Assembly (NCBI RefSeq): GCF_900142955.1
Contig: NZ_FRCP01000005.1
Span: 248,001 to 312,000, forward strand
Reading direction: 5' to 3'
DNA: 64,000 nt
DNA from: Anaerosporobacter mobilis DSM 15930
GTDB taxonomy: Bacteria; Bacillota; Clostridia; Lachnospirales; Lachnospiraceae
The notes under the pieces are model-generated. The model was given only the letters and a program-made list of their open reading frames with translations. It did not search any database and was not told the DNA's origin. Of the stretch, positions 1 through 9,154 are shown piece by piece; position 1 is the first letter of the stretch; each line of letters starts with the position of its first letter. Made by a program: the position numbers and the translations under genes.

Positions 1-330
1 GATTATAAATACAACCAACAAGTGGAACAGATTATACAATACATAAATCAAAACATTTGCGAACCAATTACGATTGAATTTCTTGCGAAGCACTTTTATC
101 TTAGTGATTCCTATATCTGTAGAATATTCAAGTCAGCTACTGGTACAACCATTAATAAATACATAACGGCTCGTAGAATCAGTATCGCTAAGTCGCTTCT
201 ATCCTCCGGAATGAGTGTAAGCGACGTATACTCACAAAGTGGTTTCAATGATTACAGTAACTTTTTGAAAGCTTTCACTAAAGCAGTTGGAGTTTCACCT
301 AAAAAATACGCTTTATATAGTAATTCATAA
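1..330 (+). CDS. AraC-family transcriptional regulator, C-terminal part (cut by window edge)
   Basis: The frame is open from base 1, so the gene starts upstream of the window and only its last 109 codons are seen. They form an AraC-type DNA-binding domain of two helix-turn-helix motifs: the first includes TIEFLAKHFYLSDSYICRIF, the second is VSDVYSQSGFNDYSNFLKAF, ending in the family signature VGVSPKKYAL. AraC proteins of this layout usually carry an N-terminal ligand or response-regulator domain, which cannot be seen here. A GTG at 22 is not a credible start because coding continues upstream of it. The gene converges with the ribF operon and shares a terminator with it. Confidence 0.9.
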   Translation, partial: DYKYNQQVEQIIQYINQNICEPITIEFLAKHFYLSDSYICRIFKSATGTTINKYITARRISIAKSLLSSGMSVSDVYSQSGFNDYSNFLKAFTKAVGVSPKKYALYSNS

Positions 331-338
331 TTTTGAAA

Positions 339-388
339 AAAGAATGCCCAGAGCAAATATATACTATCTGCTCTGGGCATTCTTCTTT
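339..388. terminator. Bidirectional intrinsic terminator between the AraC gene and ribF
   Basis: A perfect 15-bp or longer stem (341-355 with 370-384) is flanked by an A-run on the left and a T-rich run on the right. It can therefore end transcription of the AraC gene on the plus strand and of the rimP-to-ribF operon on the minus strand. Confidence 0.85.
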
Positions 389-478
389 TAGATTTTCTTT
401 AATATTTGTAAATAGCAATTGTAATGCACCCGTTTATTCACTTCTTATATTCAGTCTCTTTATGTGACAGCCTCTTAA

Positions 479-1405
479 TTATCGATTCATTTCAAAATAT
501 TTTTTACCAAAATCTTTGTCACGAAACATCTGTTCTTTCAATTCTTCTAAGCTATCATATTTATATTCACCGCGTTCAAAAGTATAGAAGTTAACTTTAA
601 TCACTTGTCCATATAAATCACCGTCAAAATCAAACAGATATGTTTCCACTCCAGGTCTTGTCTCACCACCTATCGTTGGTTTATATCCGATATTGGTGAT
701 TCCTTCGTATTTACCAAACTTTGTTTCAATCGTTGTTACATAAACTCCATTTGGTGGTAAAAGCTTTTCAAACGATGGATAGATATTTGCCGTTGGCATG
801 GATAATAGCTTACGTCCAATTTGATTACCATGCACTACAGTGCCCTCAATACTATAGCATCTACCCAGCAAAGAATTCACTTTTTCCATATGTCCTTCTA
901 ATAATTCCTGACGAATTATTGTACTGCTAACTACTTGATCTTCCATGGCCACTTTATCTAACACAACCAATTCGTATCCATATACGCCTGATAGCTTCTC
1001 TAATAAAATCACATCACCTTTACGTTGATATCCAAAAGCAAAGTCACTTCCAACTACTACCTTTTTAGCACGTAACTTCTTACATAAAATCTGTTCAACA
1101 AAGGCTTCTGGCTGCATGTGTCTCATCTCATCATCAAGGGGATAGGTTATCATTACCTGAACACCTAAATCTTCAAGAAAATTCCTCTTTTCTTCTTCTG
1201 TAAGTAGATTGCCTTCAACATGATCCTTTCGAATTTTTTCTATAAAAGAAAATGTGAATACTACCGGTTTTAGTCCCTGTTTCGTACCTTCAAGAATTTC
1301 TCGAATTAAAAGTTGATGACCTATATGAATTCCGTCAAACTTTCCTAAAGTAACGGCTGTATCATATTCCAATGAAATCTCATCTTTATTCGTAATATAC
1401 TTCAT
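479..1405 (-). CDS. ribF: Bifunctional riboflavin kinase / FAD synthetase
   Basis: Makes FMN from riboflavin and ATP, then FAD from FMN and ATP, in the cytosol. The N-terminal FAD synthetase domain has the nucleotidyltransferase motif TLGKFDGIHIGH (about residues 19-30) and an SSTIIRQELLEG motif near residue 170. The C-terminal riboflavin kinase barrel shows GRKLLSMPTANIYP near residue 203 and the PPNGVY element. Length (about 308 aa) is normal. The frame is open to an ATG at 1426, but a GGGGG ribosome binding site at 1413-1418 sits just upstream of the ATG at 1405, which is chosen. Last gene of the rimP-nusA-infB-truB operon, 47 bases after truB. Confidence 0.95.
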   Translation of the reverse strand: MKYITNKDEISLEYDTAVTLGKFDGIHIGHQLLIREILEGTKQGLKPVVFTFSFIEKIRKDHVEGNLLTEEEKRNFLEDLGVQVMITYPLDDEMRHMQPEAFVEQILCKKLRAKKVVVGSDFAFGYQRKGDVILLEKLSGVYGYELVVLDKVAMEDQVVSSTIIRQELLEGHMEKVNSLLGRCYSIEGTVVHGNQIGRKLLSMPTANIYPSFEKLLPPNGVYVTTIETKFGKYEGITNIGYKPTIGGETRPGVETYLFDFDGDLYGQVIKVNFYTFERGEYKYDSLEELKEQMFRDKDFGKKYFEMNR

Positions 1406-1452
1406 AAAAATTGCCCCCTGTTTCATGCATTCTTCAAATAGGCGACATCAAC

Positions 1453-2373
1453 CTAATTAAGAAACATCTTAACTGGTTTTAGAATCGAAGCTCCCTGCCA
1501 TTCATAGATTGCACTAAATTGTTCATCTATATTGTAGATTTTTACTTCTTTATGTTCACCTAACGAACTCTTTGCATCTTCTTTGTTTTTAATATGTTCT
1601 AGTTTCAACGGATTACCATTTGCCAAGAAACGATTCCCTACTTCATTCACATATACTTTGGGATACTGAGGAAACATGTCTTCAACAGGAATCACATGGT
1701 CCTCAAGTCTATCTTCTTGCTGCAACTTTTGAGCCTCTTCTAAGGTTATGGCATCTGCTAATAGGAACTTACTAACCTTAGTACGAACCAAACTCTTCAT
1801 ACAACCACCTGTTCCAAGAGCCTCACCAATGTCATGACATAAGGTACGAATATAGGTTCCTTTCGAACATTCTACTCTCATGCGAATCTCGTGACAATCA
1901 TCCGTAAGTTTTATATCAAGAATTGTAATGCTGTGAATCGTAATCGGTCTAGGTTTTCTCTCGATAACCTTTCCCTCTCTAGCTAACTCATATAACTTCT
2001 TACCATTAACCTTTAATGCCGAATACATTGGAGGAATTTGTTCAATTGCTCCTACAAATGAATTCACCACTTCTCTTACTTGATCTTCTGTTACTTGTAC
2101 CTCAGATTCTTGTAACACTTCACCAGTAATATCTTGTGTATCCGTTACTTTACCTAAAAGTAAAACTGTTTCATATTCTTTATCTTTATCAGTAAGTAAA
2201 TCACATAATTTAGTTGCATTTCCAAGGCAGACAGGTAATACACCCGTTGCATCAGGATCTAATGTACCAGTATGACCGATTTTCTTTTGTCTTGTGATAC
2301 CTCTAAGTTTTGCTACTACATCATGTGAGGTGAAGCCTTTCTCCTTATATATATTAATAATTCCATTAATCAA
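1453..2373 (-). CDS. truB: tRNA pseudouridine(55) synthase
   Basis: Isomerises U55 in the T-loop of tRNAs to pseudouridine. The family signature GHTGTLDPDATGVLP lies at residues 33-47, with the catalytic Asp at residue 39. Further conserved segments are the YSALKVNGKKLYELAREGK stretch (about 117-135) and KGTYIRTLCHDIGEALG (about 171). The C-terminal part is the TruB_C/PUA-like tail. Length (306 aa) is typical. The start is TTG with an AGGAG site eight bases upstream. It follows nrnA by 27 bases and precedes ribF, the usual Firmicutes order, and is co-transcribed with the translation operon. Confidence 0.96.
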   Translation of the reverse strand: MINGIINIYKEKGFTSHDVVAKLRGITRQKKIGHTGTLDPDATGVLPVCLGNATKLCDLLTDKDKEYETVLLLGKVTDTQDITGEVLQESEVQVTEDQVREVVNSFVGAIEQIPPMYSALKVNGKKLYELAREGKVIERKPRPITIHSITILDIKLTDDCHEIRMRVECSKGTYIRTLCHDIGEALGTGGCMKSLVRTKVSKFLLADAITLEEAQKLQQEDRLEDHVIPVEDMFPQYPKVYVNEVGNRFLANGNPLKLEHIKNKEDAKSSLGEHKEVKIYNIDEQFSAIYEWQGASILKPVKMFLN

Positions 2374-2400
2374 TGTCTTCTCTCCTGCTACTAAAACCTA

Positions 2401-3378
2401 TTATGCTTTATCTTGATTCCTTAATTGTATATCAATATGTCTAATGATATTATTGATTACATCATGCATAGCACCTTTCATAGAACAACCAGCAGCTTTA
2501 ACATGACCTCCACCACCGAAATATACAGCGATTTTACTAACATCAACATCACCATTCGCACGCATACTTACTTTATACTCTTGAGACTCTGTTTCATATA
2601 TAAAAACAGCAACCTCAACTCCCTTGGTGACACGTAATTGATCAATAATACCATCTAAATCCTTGGAAGTCACTCCATAGAATTCCATTATCTTTTTACT
2701 AAGTGTTGACACAATGCATTTATCATTAAGCACAAGAAAACTCTCAAGTAAACATCTTCCCAATATTTGATTTTGAAGATATGTCTTTTGATAAAAGCTT
2801 TCATCAATAATCTGCGCTGATAAAACACCTTTACTAAGTAACTTACCTGCAATCGTCATTGTTCTTTCCGTTGTATTGGAATGTTTAAATACACCTGTAT
2901 CATGAACAATACCAAGATATAAAGCTTCAGCTGTTTTTAATGAAATCTTATCTTCATCAAATACTTCAAACATTAATTCACAAGTTGAACTCGCCTCCAA
3001 GCAAACATGATTTATCGCCGCAAACTTCGTATTACTTACGTGGTGATCAAAACAGATCGTATTTTTCGCATTCTCAAATATTGGTGTGGCATTCCCCAAA
3101 CGATCTACACTACCACAATCAAGGGATAAGAATAAATCATAATGTTCAACATCAGTAGTATATTCTGTATTAATTTGATCTAGGTCCGAAATCATATTGA
3201 ATGAATCGGATACTGACTCAAGAAATACATCGATACGTATCTCTGGTCGATTTTCTTTCAGATAGTGAAATGTTGCCATACAAGAACCTGTACAATCACC
3301 ATCCGGCCGTACATGACCTGATATTGCAACCGTTTTCACACCTTGTAACATATCTAATAGTTTCATCAGTAACACCAT
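2401..3378 (-). CDS. nrnA: DHH/DHHA1 phosphoesterase, bifunctional oligoribonuclease / pAp phosphatase
   Basis: Degrades nano-RNAs (2-5 nt) and 3'-phosphoadenosine 5'-phosphate in NrnA-type family members. The N-terminal DHH domain has all metal-binding motifs: SGHVRPDGDCTGS (residues 20-32), DCGSVDRLG (near 88), FDHHVSN (near 110) and VHDTGVFKHSNTTER (near 155). The C-terminal DHHA1 domain carries the GGGGHVKAAGCSMKG substrate-binding motif. Length (325 aa) fits. The gene sits between rbfA and truB as in many Firmicutes. A second possible ATG lies four codons in. The 356-base gap to rbfA is unusually long for this operon. Confidence 0.93.
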   Translation of the reverse strand: MVLLMKLLDMLQGVKTVAISGHVRPDGDCTGSCMATFHYLKENRPEIRIDVFLESVSDSFNMISDLDQINTEYTTDVEHYDLFLSLDCGSVDRLGNATPIFENAKNTICFDHHVSNTKFAAINHVCLEASSTCELMFEVFDEDKISLKTAEALYLGIVHDTGVFKHSNTTERTMTIAGKLLSKGVLSAQIIDESFYQKTYLQNQILGRCLLESFLVLNDKCIVSTLSKKIMEFYGVTSKDLDGIIDQLRVTKGVEVAVFIYETESQEYKVSMRANGDVDVSKIAVYFGGGGHVKAAGCSMKGAMHDVINNIIRHIDIQLRNQDKA

Positions 3379-3734
3379 ACTTTCTTATTAGATTAATTAA
3401 TGACTTATTATAATTGTTCTCACTCTGTTTTTAAATAGACTACAATATCAAAGTATCTTGTACCATAATACCATAATTTTTTTGAAAAATCTACTAATCA
3501 AACCTATCGCATGATCGTTAACTATGTTTTTCATTCCATTATAATATTCTCGCTGTTGGCCCAAGAAAAGGCAACCCTCATCAAGTGTCTTTACCTACAA
3601 CTAATGAAGATTGCCCTTGGTCTAGGTTTGAATATTATCCAAACTATAGACTACCTATATGAATTTGTAGTGATGTTTGTGTTAACTTTGGGTAACTCTT
3701 CCTACTTATATCAGCAAACGAAAGAATTATTACT
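3379..3734 (-). other. Long intergenic gap in the translation operon (rbfA to nrnA)
   Basis: No convincing gene. A plus-strand open frame of 75 codons at 3511-3738 has no ribosome binding site, overlaps the end of rbfA and looks fortuitous. On the minus strand there is a weak stem (an AAGGGCAA run pairing with a TTGCCTTT run, with one G-U pair and a loop of about 35 nt) followed by a T-rich stretch, and a TATAAT box near 3535-3545. The gap could hold a weak terminator and a secondary promoter for nrnA-truB-ribF. Confidence 0.35.
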
Positions 3735-4142
3735 TTAGTTATCCGTATCTACATCTTCAACATCTTCAACATCATCTAAATCATCAACCATATCTTTATT
3801 CACGTCATCAATTAATTTTGACATGTTTACACCATATTCAATCGATTGATCCATAACAAATGTTAACTCTGGTGTATTACGTAGATTTACCGTCTTAGCT
3901 AATAGTGTTCTTAGGTATGGAGCAGCACTTCTAAGTCCTTCATAGGTAGACTGTTTCTTCTCTTCATCGCCTAAAACACTGATATATACTTTCGCATGTT
4001 TTAAATCTGGTGCCACTTCAACCGCAACAACAGAAGTCATTGGGCTGATTCTCGGATCTTTGATTTCTCTATTAATCAACATGCTTAATTCTTTTTGTAC
4101 TTCACCATTAATTCTTGTGTTTTTAATGCTATTCTTTCTCAT
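3735..4142 (-). CDS. rbfA: 30S ribosome-binding factor A
   Basis: Helps mature the 16S rRNA 5' end during 30S assembly, notably in the cold. The KH-like core is clear: RINGEVQKELSMLINREIKD near the start, then DPRISPMTSVVAVEVAPDLKHAK with the conserved DP-R segment. The last 25 residues form a very acidic tail (DDLDDVEDVEDVDTDN), longer than in many homologues. The frame is open to 4172, but GGAG lies seven bases before the ATG at 4142, giving a protein of 135 aa that starts MRKNSIKNTRI. It follows infB by 73 bases. Confidence 0.93.
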   Translation of the reverse strand: MRKNSIKNTRINGEVQKELSMLINREIKDPRISPMTSVVAVEVAPDLKHAKVYISVLGDEEKKQSTYEGLRSAAPYLRTLLAKTVNLRNTPELTFVMDQSIEYGVNMSKLIDDVNKDMVDDLDDVEDVEDVDTDN

Positions 4143-4215
4143 ATAAACTCCATTTCCGCACGATGTAACCAAAAGTGCTCTACGATTATATCAGGAAATT
4201 GTAATAACTAGATTA

Positions 4216-6912
4216 TTACTTTCTTGGTACCTCTACCATTGTATAAACTTCAACTTGATCCATCTCTTTCACATCATTGAATTTCTCAAAGACAAGACCA
4301 CATTCATAACCCGCAGCAACTTCTTTTACATCATCTTTAAATCTCTTTAGTGATGCAAGGTCGCCATCGAAGATTACGATACCATCACGGATTATTCTTA
4401 CTTGTGAACCACGTACAACTTTACCATCTAATACATATGAACCAGCAATTGTACCAAGTCCTGATGCTTTGAACACTTGACGTACTTCAACATGACCAAG
4501 TACTTTTTCTTCAAATGTAGGATCAAGCATACCCTTCATAGCCGCTTCAATATCTTCAATAGCATTATAGATTACGCGGTATAGACGTAAATCAACTTTC
4601 TCACGATCAGCAGTTACTTTTGCAGTATTATCAGGTCTTACATTGAAACCAATGATAATTGCATTAGAAGCACTTGCAAGAATAACGTCTGATTCATTAA
4701 CAGCACCTACACCACCATGAATAATTCGAATTGCAACTTCATCATTACTTAGTTTTAGTAAACTTTGTTTTACTGCTTCTACAGAACCTTGAACATCAGC
4801 CTTAACGATAATGTTAAGTTCTTTGATGTTACCAGCTTGAATTTGTGAGAACAAACCATCAAGTGATAACTTAGATTTTGTATCTTCTAGTAATTTTTCT
4901 CTACTTTGCTTAATAAATGCTTCCGCTATAGAACGTGCTTCTTTATCATTGTCCATAGCCATGAATATATCTCCAGCACCTGGTACTTCATTAAGACCAA
5001 GGATTTCTACTGGTGTAGATGGGCCAGCTTCCTTCACACGTCTACCTTTATCATCAATCATTGCTCTAACTTTACCATATGCAGAACCAATTGCAATAGA
5101 ATCACCAACTTTTAGGATACCTTTTTGAACTAATACAGTAGCTACTGGTCCTCTACCTTTATCAAGTTCCGCTTCTATTACAATTCCTCTACCTTTACGG
5201 TTTGGATTTGCTTTTAATTCGCACATTTCAGCAGTTAATAGTATCATCTCAAGTAATTGATCAATTCCTTCACCAGTGTGTGCTGATACAGGTACGAATA
5301 CAGTATCTCCACCCCAGTCTTCCGCTATTAATTCATGTTCTGTTAATTCTTGTTTAACTCTTTCTATATTTGCACTTGGTTTATCAACCTTATTGATTGC
5401 AACTATAATTTGAATTCCCGCAGCTTTAGCATGGTTGATTGCTTCAACTGTCTGTGGCATTACACCATCATCAGCAGCTACTACTAATATAGCAATATCA
5501 GTTGATTGCGCTCCACGCATTCTCATAGATGTGAATGCTTCATGTCCTGGAGTATCTAAGAATGTAATCCTTTCATTGTTAACATTAACTACATACGCAC
5601 CGATATGTTGTGTAATACCACCGGCTTCGTTGTTTGTTACGTGTGCTTTACGAATTGTATCAAGTAAAGATGTTTTACCATGATCAACGTGACCCATAAC
5701 GCATACTACTGGTGGACGTTTTTCTAATAGAGCTTCATCCTCATCATCTTCTTTTAACAACTCTTCAATAACATTAACTTTCTCTTCTAATTCAGCGATA
5801 ATTTCGAATTCTAATGCAATCTCTTCTGCTTCTTCAAAAGTGATTTCTTGGTTAATCGTTACAACTTTACCTTGTAAGAATAACTTCTTAACTAATACAG
5901 AAGCTGGCATCTTAAGTTTATCAGAAAGCTCTTTTATTGTTAACACTTCTGGTATGATAATAGTCTTAATTCCATCATCTTCAACTTCCTGTACAGGTGC
6001 TGGCATTATAAATTGCCCTTTCTTTGGTACCCCATTGTTGCTATTATTCTTGTTTGAATTATTGTTTGAATTATTGTTTGAATTATTGTTTCTATTATTG
6101 TTATAACCATTTCTATTATTTGAGTTATTGTTTCTATTATTGTTCCTATTATCAAAACGATTGTTTCTATTATTATTTTGGTTGTTGTTTGATGTATTGT
6201 TTTGATTATTATTACGATTATCGTTTGATCTATTTGTGTTATTACGATTATCGTTTGGTCTATTCGTGTTGGTACGATTATCGTTTGGTCTATTCGCGTT
6301 ATTTACACGATTATCACCTGGTCTATTTGTGTTATTGACACGATTATCATTTGGTCTATTTGTGTTATTGACACGATTATCATTTGGTCTATTTGTGTTA
6401 TTACGGTTATCATTTGGTCTATTTGTGTTATTACGGTTATCGTTTGGTCTATTCGTGTTATTTGCACGGTTATCGCTTGCGTTATTGAAACGATTGTTTG
6501 GGCGATTGTTATTATTAGTATTAGTGTTATTATTGTTATTATTATTGTTATTATTCATATTTCGATTGTCGTTCCTATTATCGTTTCTAGTATTGTTTTG
6601 GTTGTCAGTGCGATGGTATCCTTGACTACCTGTATTCTCATTGTTTCTTTGATTATTCGGTCTATTATTACTCATTCTTTGGTTATGAGAAGGCAAAACG
6701 TTGGTAGTCGTAGTTTCTACTCTTTTGGTTGGTTCACTTGCTTTAGCAGGAGCTGGAGCCTGATATTTATCACGAACCATATGAACTACATTGTCTTCAA
6801 TACTATTCATATGACTGTTAACCTCAATTCCCTTGTCCTTCAAGAACGAAATAATATCTTTACTTGATTTATCTAATTCTTTCGCTAATTCATAAATTTT
6901 AATTTTCGACAT
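4216..6912 (-). CDS. infB: Translation initiation factor IF-2 with a large Asn-rich linker
   Basis: GTPase that brings fMet-tRNA to the 30S subunit and promotes subunit joining. It starts with an IF2_N helix domain (residues 1-50). A low-complexity linker of about 210 residues follows (about 85-295), rich in Asn, Arg and Asp with repeated NRPNDNR units. Then come a second IF2_N domain (VLTIKELSDKLKMPASVLVK), the G domain with G1 GHVDHGKTS near 407, G3 DTPGHEAF and G4 NKVDK near 507, and domains II to IV ending in the C2 fMet-tRNA binding domain. Total 898 aa. A GGAGG site precedes the ATG. The linker composition is the odd feature; the rest is canonical. Confidence 0.97.
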   Translation of the reverse strand: MSKIKIYELAKELDKSSKDIISFLKDKGIEVNSHMNSIEDNVVHMVRDKYQAPAPAKASEPTKRVETTTTNVLPSHNQRMSNNRPNNQRNNENTGSQGYHRTDNQNNTRNDNRNDNRNMNNNNNNNNNNTNTNNNNRPNNRFNNASDNRANNTNRPNDNRNNTNRPNDNRNNTNRPNDNRVNNTNRPNDNRVNNTNRPGDNRVNNANRPNDNRTNTNRPNDNRNNTNRSNDNRNNNQNNTSNNNQNNNRNNRFDNRNNNRNNNSNNRNGYNNNRNNNSNNNSNNNSNKNNSNNGVPKKGQFIMPAPVQEVEDDGIKTIIIPEVLTIKELSDKLKMPASVLVKKLFLQGKVVTINQEITFEEAEEIALEFEIIAELEEKVNVIEELLKEDDEDEALLEKRPPVVCVMGHVDHGKTSLLDTIRKAHVTNNEAGGITQHIGAYVVNVNNERITFLDTPGHEAFTSMRMRGAQSTDIAILVVAADDGVMPQTVEAINHAKAAGIQIIVAINKVDKPSANIERVKQELTEHELIAEDWGGDTVFVPVSAHTGEGIDQLLEMILLTAEMCELKANPNRKGRGIVIEAELDKGRGPVATVLVQKGILKVGDSIAIGSAYGKVRAMIDDKGRRVKEAGPSTPVEILGLNEVPGAGDIFMAMDNDKEARSIAEAFIKQSREKLLEDTKSKLSLDGLFSQIQAGNIKELNIIVKADVQGSVEAVKQSLLKLSNDEVAIRIIHGGVGAVNESDVILASASNAIIIGFNVRPDNTAKVTADREKVDLRLYRVIYNAIEDIEAAMKGMLDPTFEEKVLGHVEVRQVFKASGLGTIAGSYVLDGKVVRGSQVRIIRDGIVIFDGDLASLKRFKDDVKEVAAGYECGLVFEKFNDVKEMDQVEVYTMVEVPRK
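6020..6640 (-). repeat. Asn/Arg/Asp codon repeat tract inside infB
   Basis: Within infB, AAT/AAC runs alternate with degenerate tandem units encoding N-R-P-N-D-N-R (with V-N-N-T or N-N-T spacers), at least eight copies between about 6230 and 6480, then pure Asn runs on both sides. At DNA level this reads on the plus strand as repeated TTTGGTCTATT and ATTATTGTT blocks, a substrate for slipped-strand length change. Confidence 0.85.
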
Positions 6913-6926
6913 ACTTACTACCTCCG

Positions 6927-7277
6927 CTATTCCACTACATTTTTAAGTTGCTTTTGTGTTGCATCAGCCAAACCCTTATCAAGCATTGCTAAAGAAGCTC
7001 TCATCTCTTTACCCATTGCATGACCTAGCTCTGTTTTCTCACCAAAAAAGTAAATTGGCACTTTATAGTAAGTACACATATTGGTAAACATCTTTTTGGT
7101 ATTATCTGACGCGTCTGAGGCTACGATAACCACTTCTGCTTTATGTTCTTTAACAGCTTTCTCAGTAGAAAACTCTCCACTTGCGACCTTTCCGGCCTTC
7201 GTTGCTATTCCAATATAGGATAGAATCTTGTTCTTCGTATTAGGGTCATACTGTACTTCGGTATTAATTTGTTCCAA
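6927..7277 (-). CDS. L7Ae/L30e-family putative RNA-binding protein (YlxQ type)
   Basis: A 116-aa member of the L7Ae/L30e/S12e/Gadd45 fold, which binds kink-turn RNA in related proteins. The core starts at KILSYIGIATKAGKVASGE, with the conserved VVIVASDASDNTKK and the C-terminal FGEKTELGHAMGKE helix region. The reading frame begins at a TTG that overlaps the last 14 bases of rnpM, suggesting translational coupling. The position between the YlxR and IF-2 genes is that of ylxQ in Bacillus. Exact cellular role is not known from the sequence. Confidence 0.88.
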   Translation of the reverse strand: MEQINTEVQYDPNTKNKILSYIGIATKAGKVASGEFSTEKAVKEHKAEVVIVASDASDNTKKMFTNMCTYYKVPIYFFGEKTELGHAMGKEMRASLAMLDKGLADATQKQLKNVVE

Positions 7278-7539
7278 GATCTATCAACTCCTTTTCTAAT
7301 TGCTCATACACTTCTTTTGGAATGCTTACTTTTAAAGAACGTTCTAAGCCTTTGCTTTTTACCGCTTTAGAAAAACACTCTAAGGAACTACACATATAGG
7401 CTCCTCTTCCATTTTTCTTTCCTGTTGCATCGATAACGATCTCATCTTCCGGTGTTTTAATAACCCGAAGCATTTCTTTTTTTGTTTTCATTTCACCACA
7501 CCCGACGCATTGTCTTAGTGGTATTTTTTTTGTTTTCAT
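7264..7539 (-). CDS. rnpM: YlxR/DUF448 family protein, RNase P modulator
   Basis: Small basic RNA-binding protein. Family members were long called YlxR and have been reported to modulate RNase P. The sequence shows the family motifs RQCVGCGEMKTKKEMLRVI at residues 9-27 and KKNGRGAYMC near 42-51. Length (91 aa) is normal. It lies 33 bases after nusA and overlaps the following L7Ae-family gene, the order conserved across Firmicutes. Confidence 0.92.
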   Translation of the reverse strand: MKTKKIPLRQCVGCGEMKTKKEMLRVIKTPEDEIVIDATGKKNGRGAYMCSSLECFSKAVKSKGLERSLKVSIPKEVYEQLEKELIDLGTN

Positions 7540-7572
7540 TTAATCACTTCCTAAGTGTATTACGATTTTATT

Positions 7573-8643
7573 CTATTCCTCATTAAAGGATTCTCTTTGT
7601 TCACTAGTACCGTAAACTTGAGTTTCACTCTTAATATCAATCTTATAACCAGTTAATCTAGCTGCTAATCTAGCATTCTGACCTTCTTTACCAATTGCAA
7701 GTGATAATTGATAATCTGGAACAACTACATTAGCTGTTTTTTCTTCAATATTAACATCTACTGAAACAACTTTAGCTGGGCTTAATGCATTCTCAATTAG
7801 CACAGCTGGATCATCACTCCAGTTAATGATATCGATTTTCTCACCTCTTAGTTCATTAACGATTGCATTAACTCTAGCTCCGTTAAGACCTACACAAGCG
7901 CCTACTGGATCAACATTAGAATCATTAGAATATACTGCCATCTTCGTTCTTGAACCAGCTTCTCTTGAGATACTCTTGATTTCAACTGTACCATCTTTAA
8001 CTTCTGTTACTTCTGCTTCGAATAATCTCTTAACTAACTCTGGATGAGTTCTTGATACTGTTATTCTTGGACCTTTTGTTGTATCTTTTACTTCTAATAC
8101 ATATAACTTAATACGATCTGTAGGTTTAAAACGCTCTCCTCTAACTTGTTCATTCTCTGTTAAAACAGCGTCAACCTTACCTAAATTAATACTTACATTA
8201 TTGCCTACATAACGTTGCACGATACCAGTAACGATATCTTTTTCCTTACCATAATATTGATTGAAAAGCACTTTTCTTTCTTCTTCACGAATCTTTTGCA
8301 CTACTACTTGTTTTGCCTTTTGAGCCGCAATACGTCCGAAGTTTTTAGGTGTAACTTCAACGTGAACAATATCACCTAAGTTATTCTTTGGAAATCTAAG
8401 AATTGCTTCCGCTTCGCTAATTTGAGTAACTTTGTCCGTTACTTCCTCAACGATTTCTTTTTCAGCGTATACAGTAACTTCTCCAGTTTCTCTATCAATG
8501 TTTACACGGATATTGTCTGCTTTTCCAAAATGATTTTTACATGCAGCAACCAATGAATTTTCCATTGCCTCAAGCAAGATTTCTTTGCTTATGTCTTTTT
8601 CCTTTTCAATTTGATTTAAAGCATCAATTAATTCTGAGTTCAT
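7573..8643 (-). CDS. nusA: Transcription termination/antitermination factor NusA
   Basis: Binds RNA polymerase and nascent RNA to modulate pausing, termination and antitermination. The N-terminal polymerase-binding domain (1-130) starts MNSELIDALNQIEKEKDISKE. It is followed by an S1 domain (DIVTGIVQRYVGNNVSINLG, near 136) and two KH domains, with DPVGACVGLNGARVNAIVNEL near 245 and a second GKEGQNARLAARLTGYKID motif near 317. It lacks the C-terminal acidic repeats of E. coli NusA, as usual for Firmicutes (356 aa). It follows rimP by 43 bases. Confidence 0.97.
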   Translation of the reverse strand: MNSELIDALNQIEKEKDISKEILLEAMENSLVAACKNHFGKADNIRVNIDRETGEVTVYAEKEIVEEVTDKVTQISEAEAILRFPKNNLGDIVHVEVTPKNFGRIAAQKAKQVVVQKIREEERKVLFNQYYGKEKDIVTGIVQRYVGNNVSINLGKVDAVLTENEQVRGERFKPTDRIKLYVLEVKDTTKGPRITVSRTHPELVKRLFEAEVTEVKDGTVEIKSISREAGSRTKMAVYSNDSNVDPVGACVGLNGARVNAIVNELRGEKIDIINWSDDPAVLIENALSPAKVVSVDVNIEEKTANVVVPDYQLSLAIGKEGQNARLAARLTGYKIDIKSETQVYGTSEQRESFNEE

Positions 8644-8686
8644 TATTTTCCTCCACTTTCTAAACTTCTACGTTTCATGTAATTTA

Positions 8687-9154
8687 TTAAAAATCAAGTG
8701 CTAATCTAACCATCGCAACATCAGATCGATTTAATGTCATTGTATTCTCATCTTCAAGTTCAATTGTAATTGTATCTTTATCGAATGCTGTTAATATTCC
8801 AGCGAATTCTTTTTTCTTATCGATTGCCTTATATAGTTTAAGCTCTACTTCTTCACCAATGCTTTTGGCAAAGTGCTTATCTTTCTTTAATTGTCTTCCT
8901 AGACCTGGTGAACTAACTTCTAGAATATATGCATCGTCAATAAAATCTTTCTCATCTAGTAAATCACTTAGTGCTCTACTTACTAATTCGCAATCATCTA
9001 TTGAAATCCCATCTTCTTTATCGATGTATGCACGTAGATACCAGTTTCCTACTTCTTTCACATATTCCACATCATATAACTCAATATTATTCGCTTCTAA
9101 TATTGGTGCTAGAAGACGCTCAGTTAATGCTTCATATTCTTCTCTCTTTGCCAT
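8687..9154 (-). CDS. rimP: Ribosome maturation factor RimP
   Basis: Needed for maturation of the 30S subunit. The N-terminal alpha/beta domain includes ELYDVEYVKEVGNWYLRAYIDKEDGISIDDCE. The LEVSSPGLGRQLKKDKHF motif links to a C-terminal SH3-like barrel. The frame is open to 9229, but AGGAG lies 11 bases upstream of the ATG at 9154 (MAKREEYEAL), which agrees with family length (155 aa). First gene of the nusA-infB operon. A TATAAT hexamer at 9216-9221 on the minus strand is a plausible -10 box for it. Confidence 0.94.
   Translation of the reverse strand: MAKREEYEALTERLLAPILEANNIELYDVEYVKEVGNWYLRAYIDKEDGISIDDCELVSRALSDLLDEKDFIDDAYILEVSSPGLGRQLKKDKHFAKSIGEEVELKLYKAIDKKKEFAGILTAFDKDTITIELEDENTMTLNRSDVAMVRLALDF

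Noticed and set aside
3511..3738. 75-codon plus-strand open frame in the rbfA-nrnA gap
   Set aside because: No ribosome binding site and it overlaps the rbfA 3' end; no family features.
6024..6625. Plus-strand open frames rich in Tyr, Cys, Leu and Phe opposite infB
   Set aside because: They are shadows of the Asn-rich repeat codons of infB.
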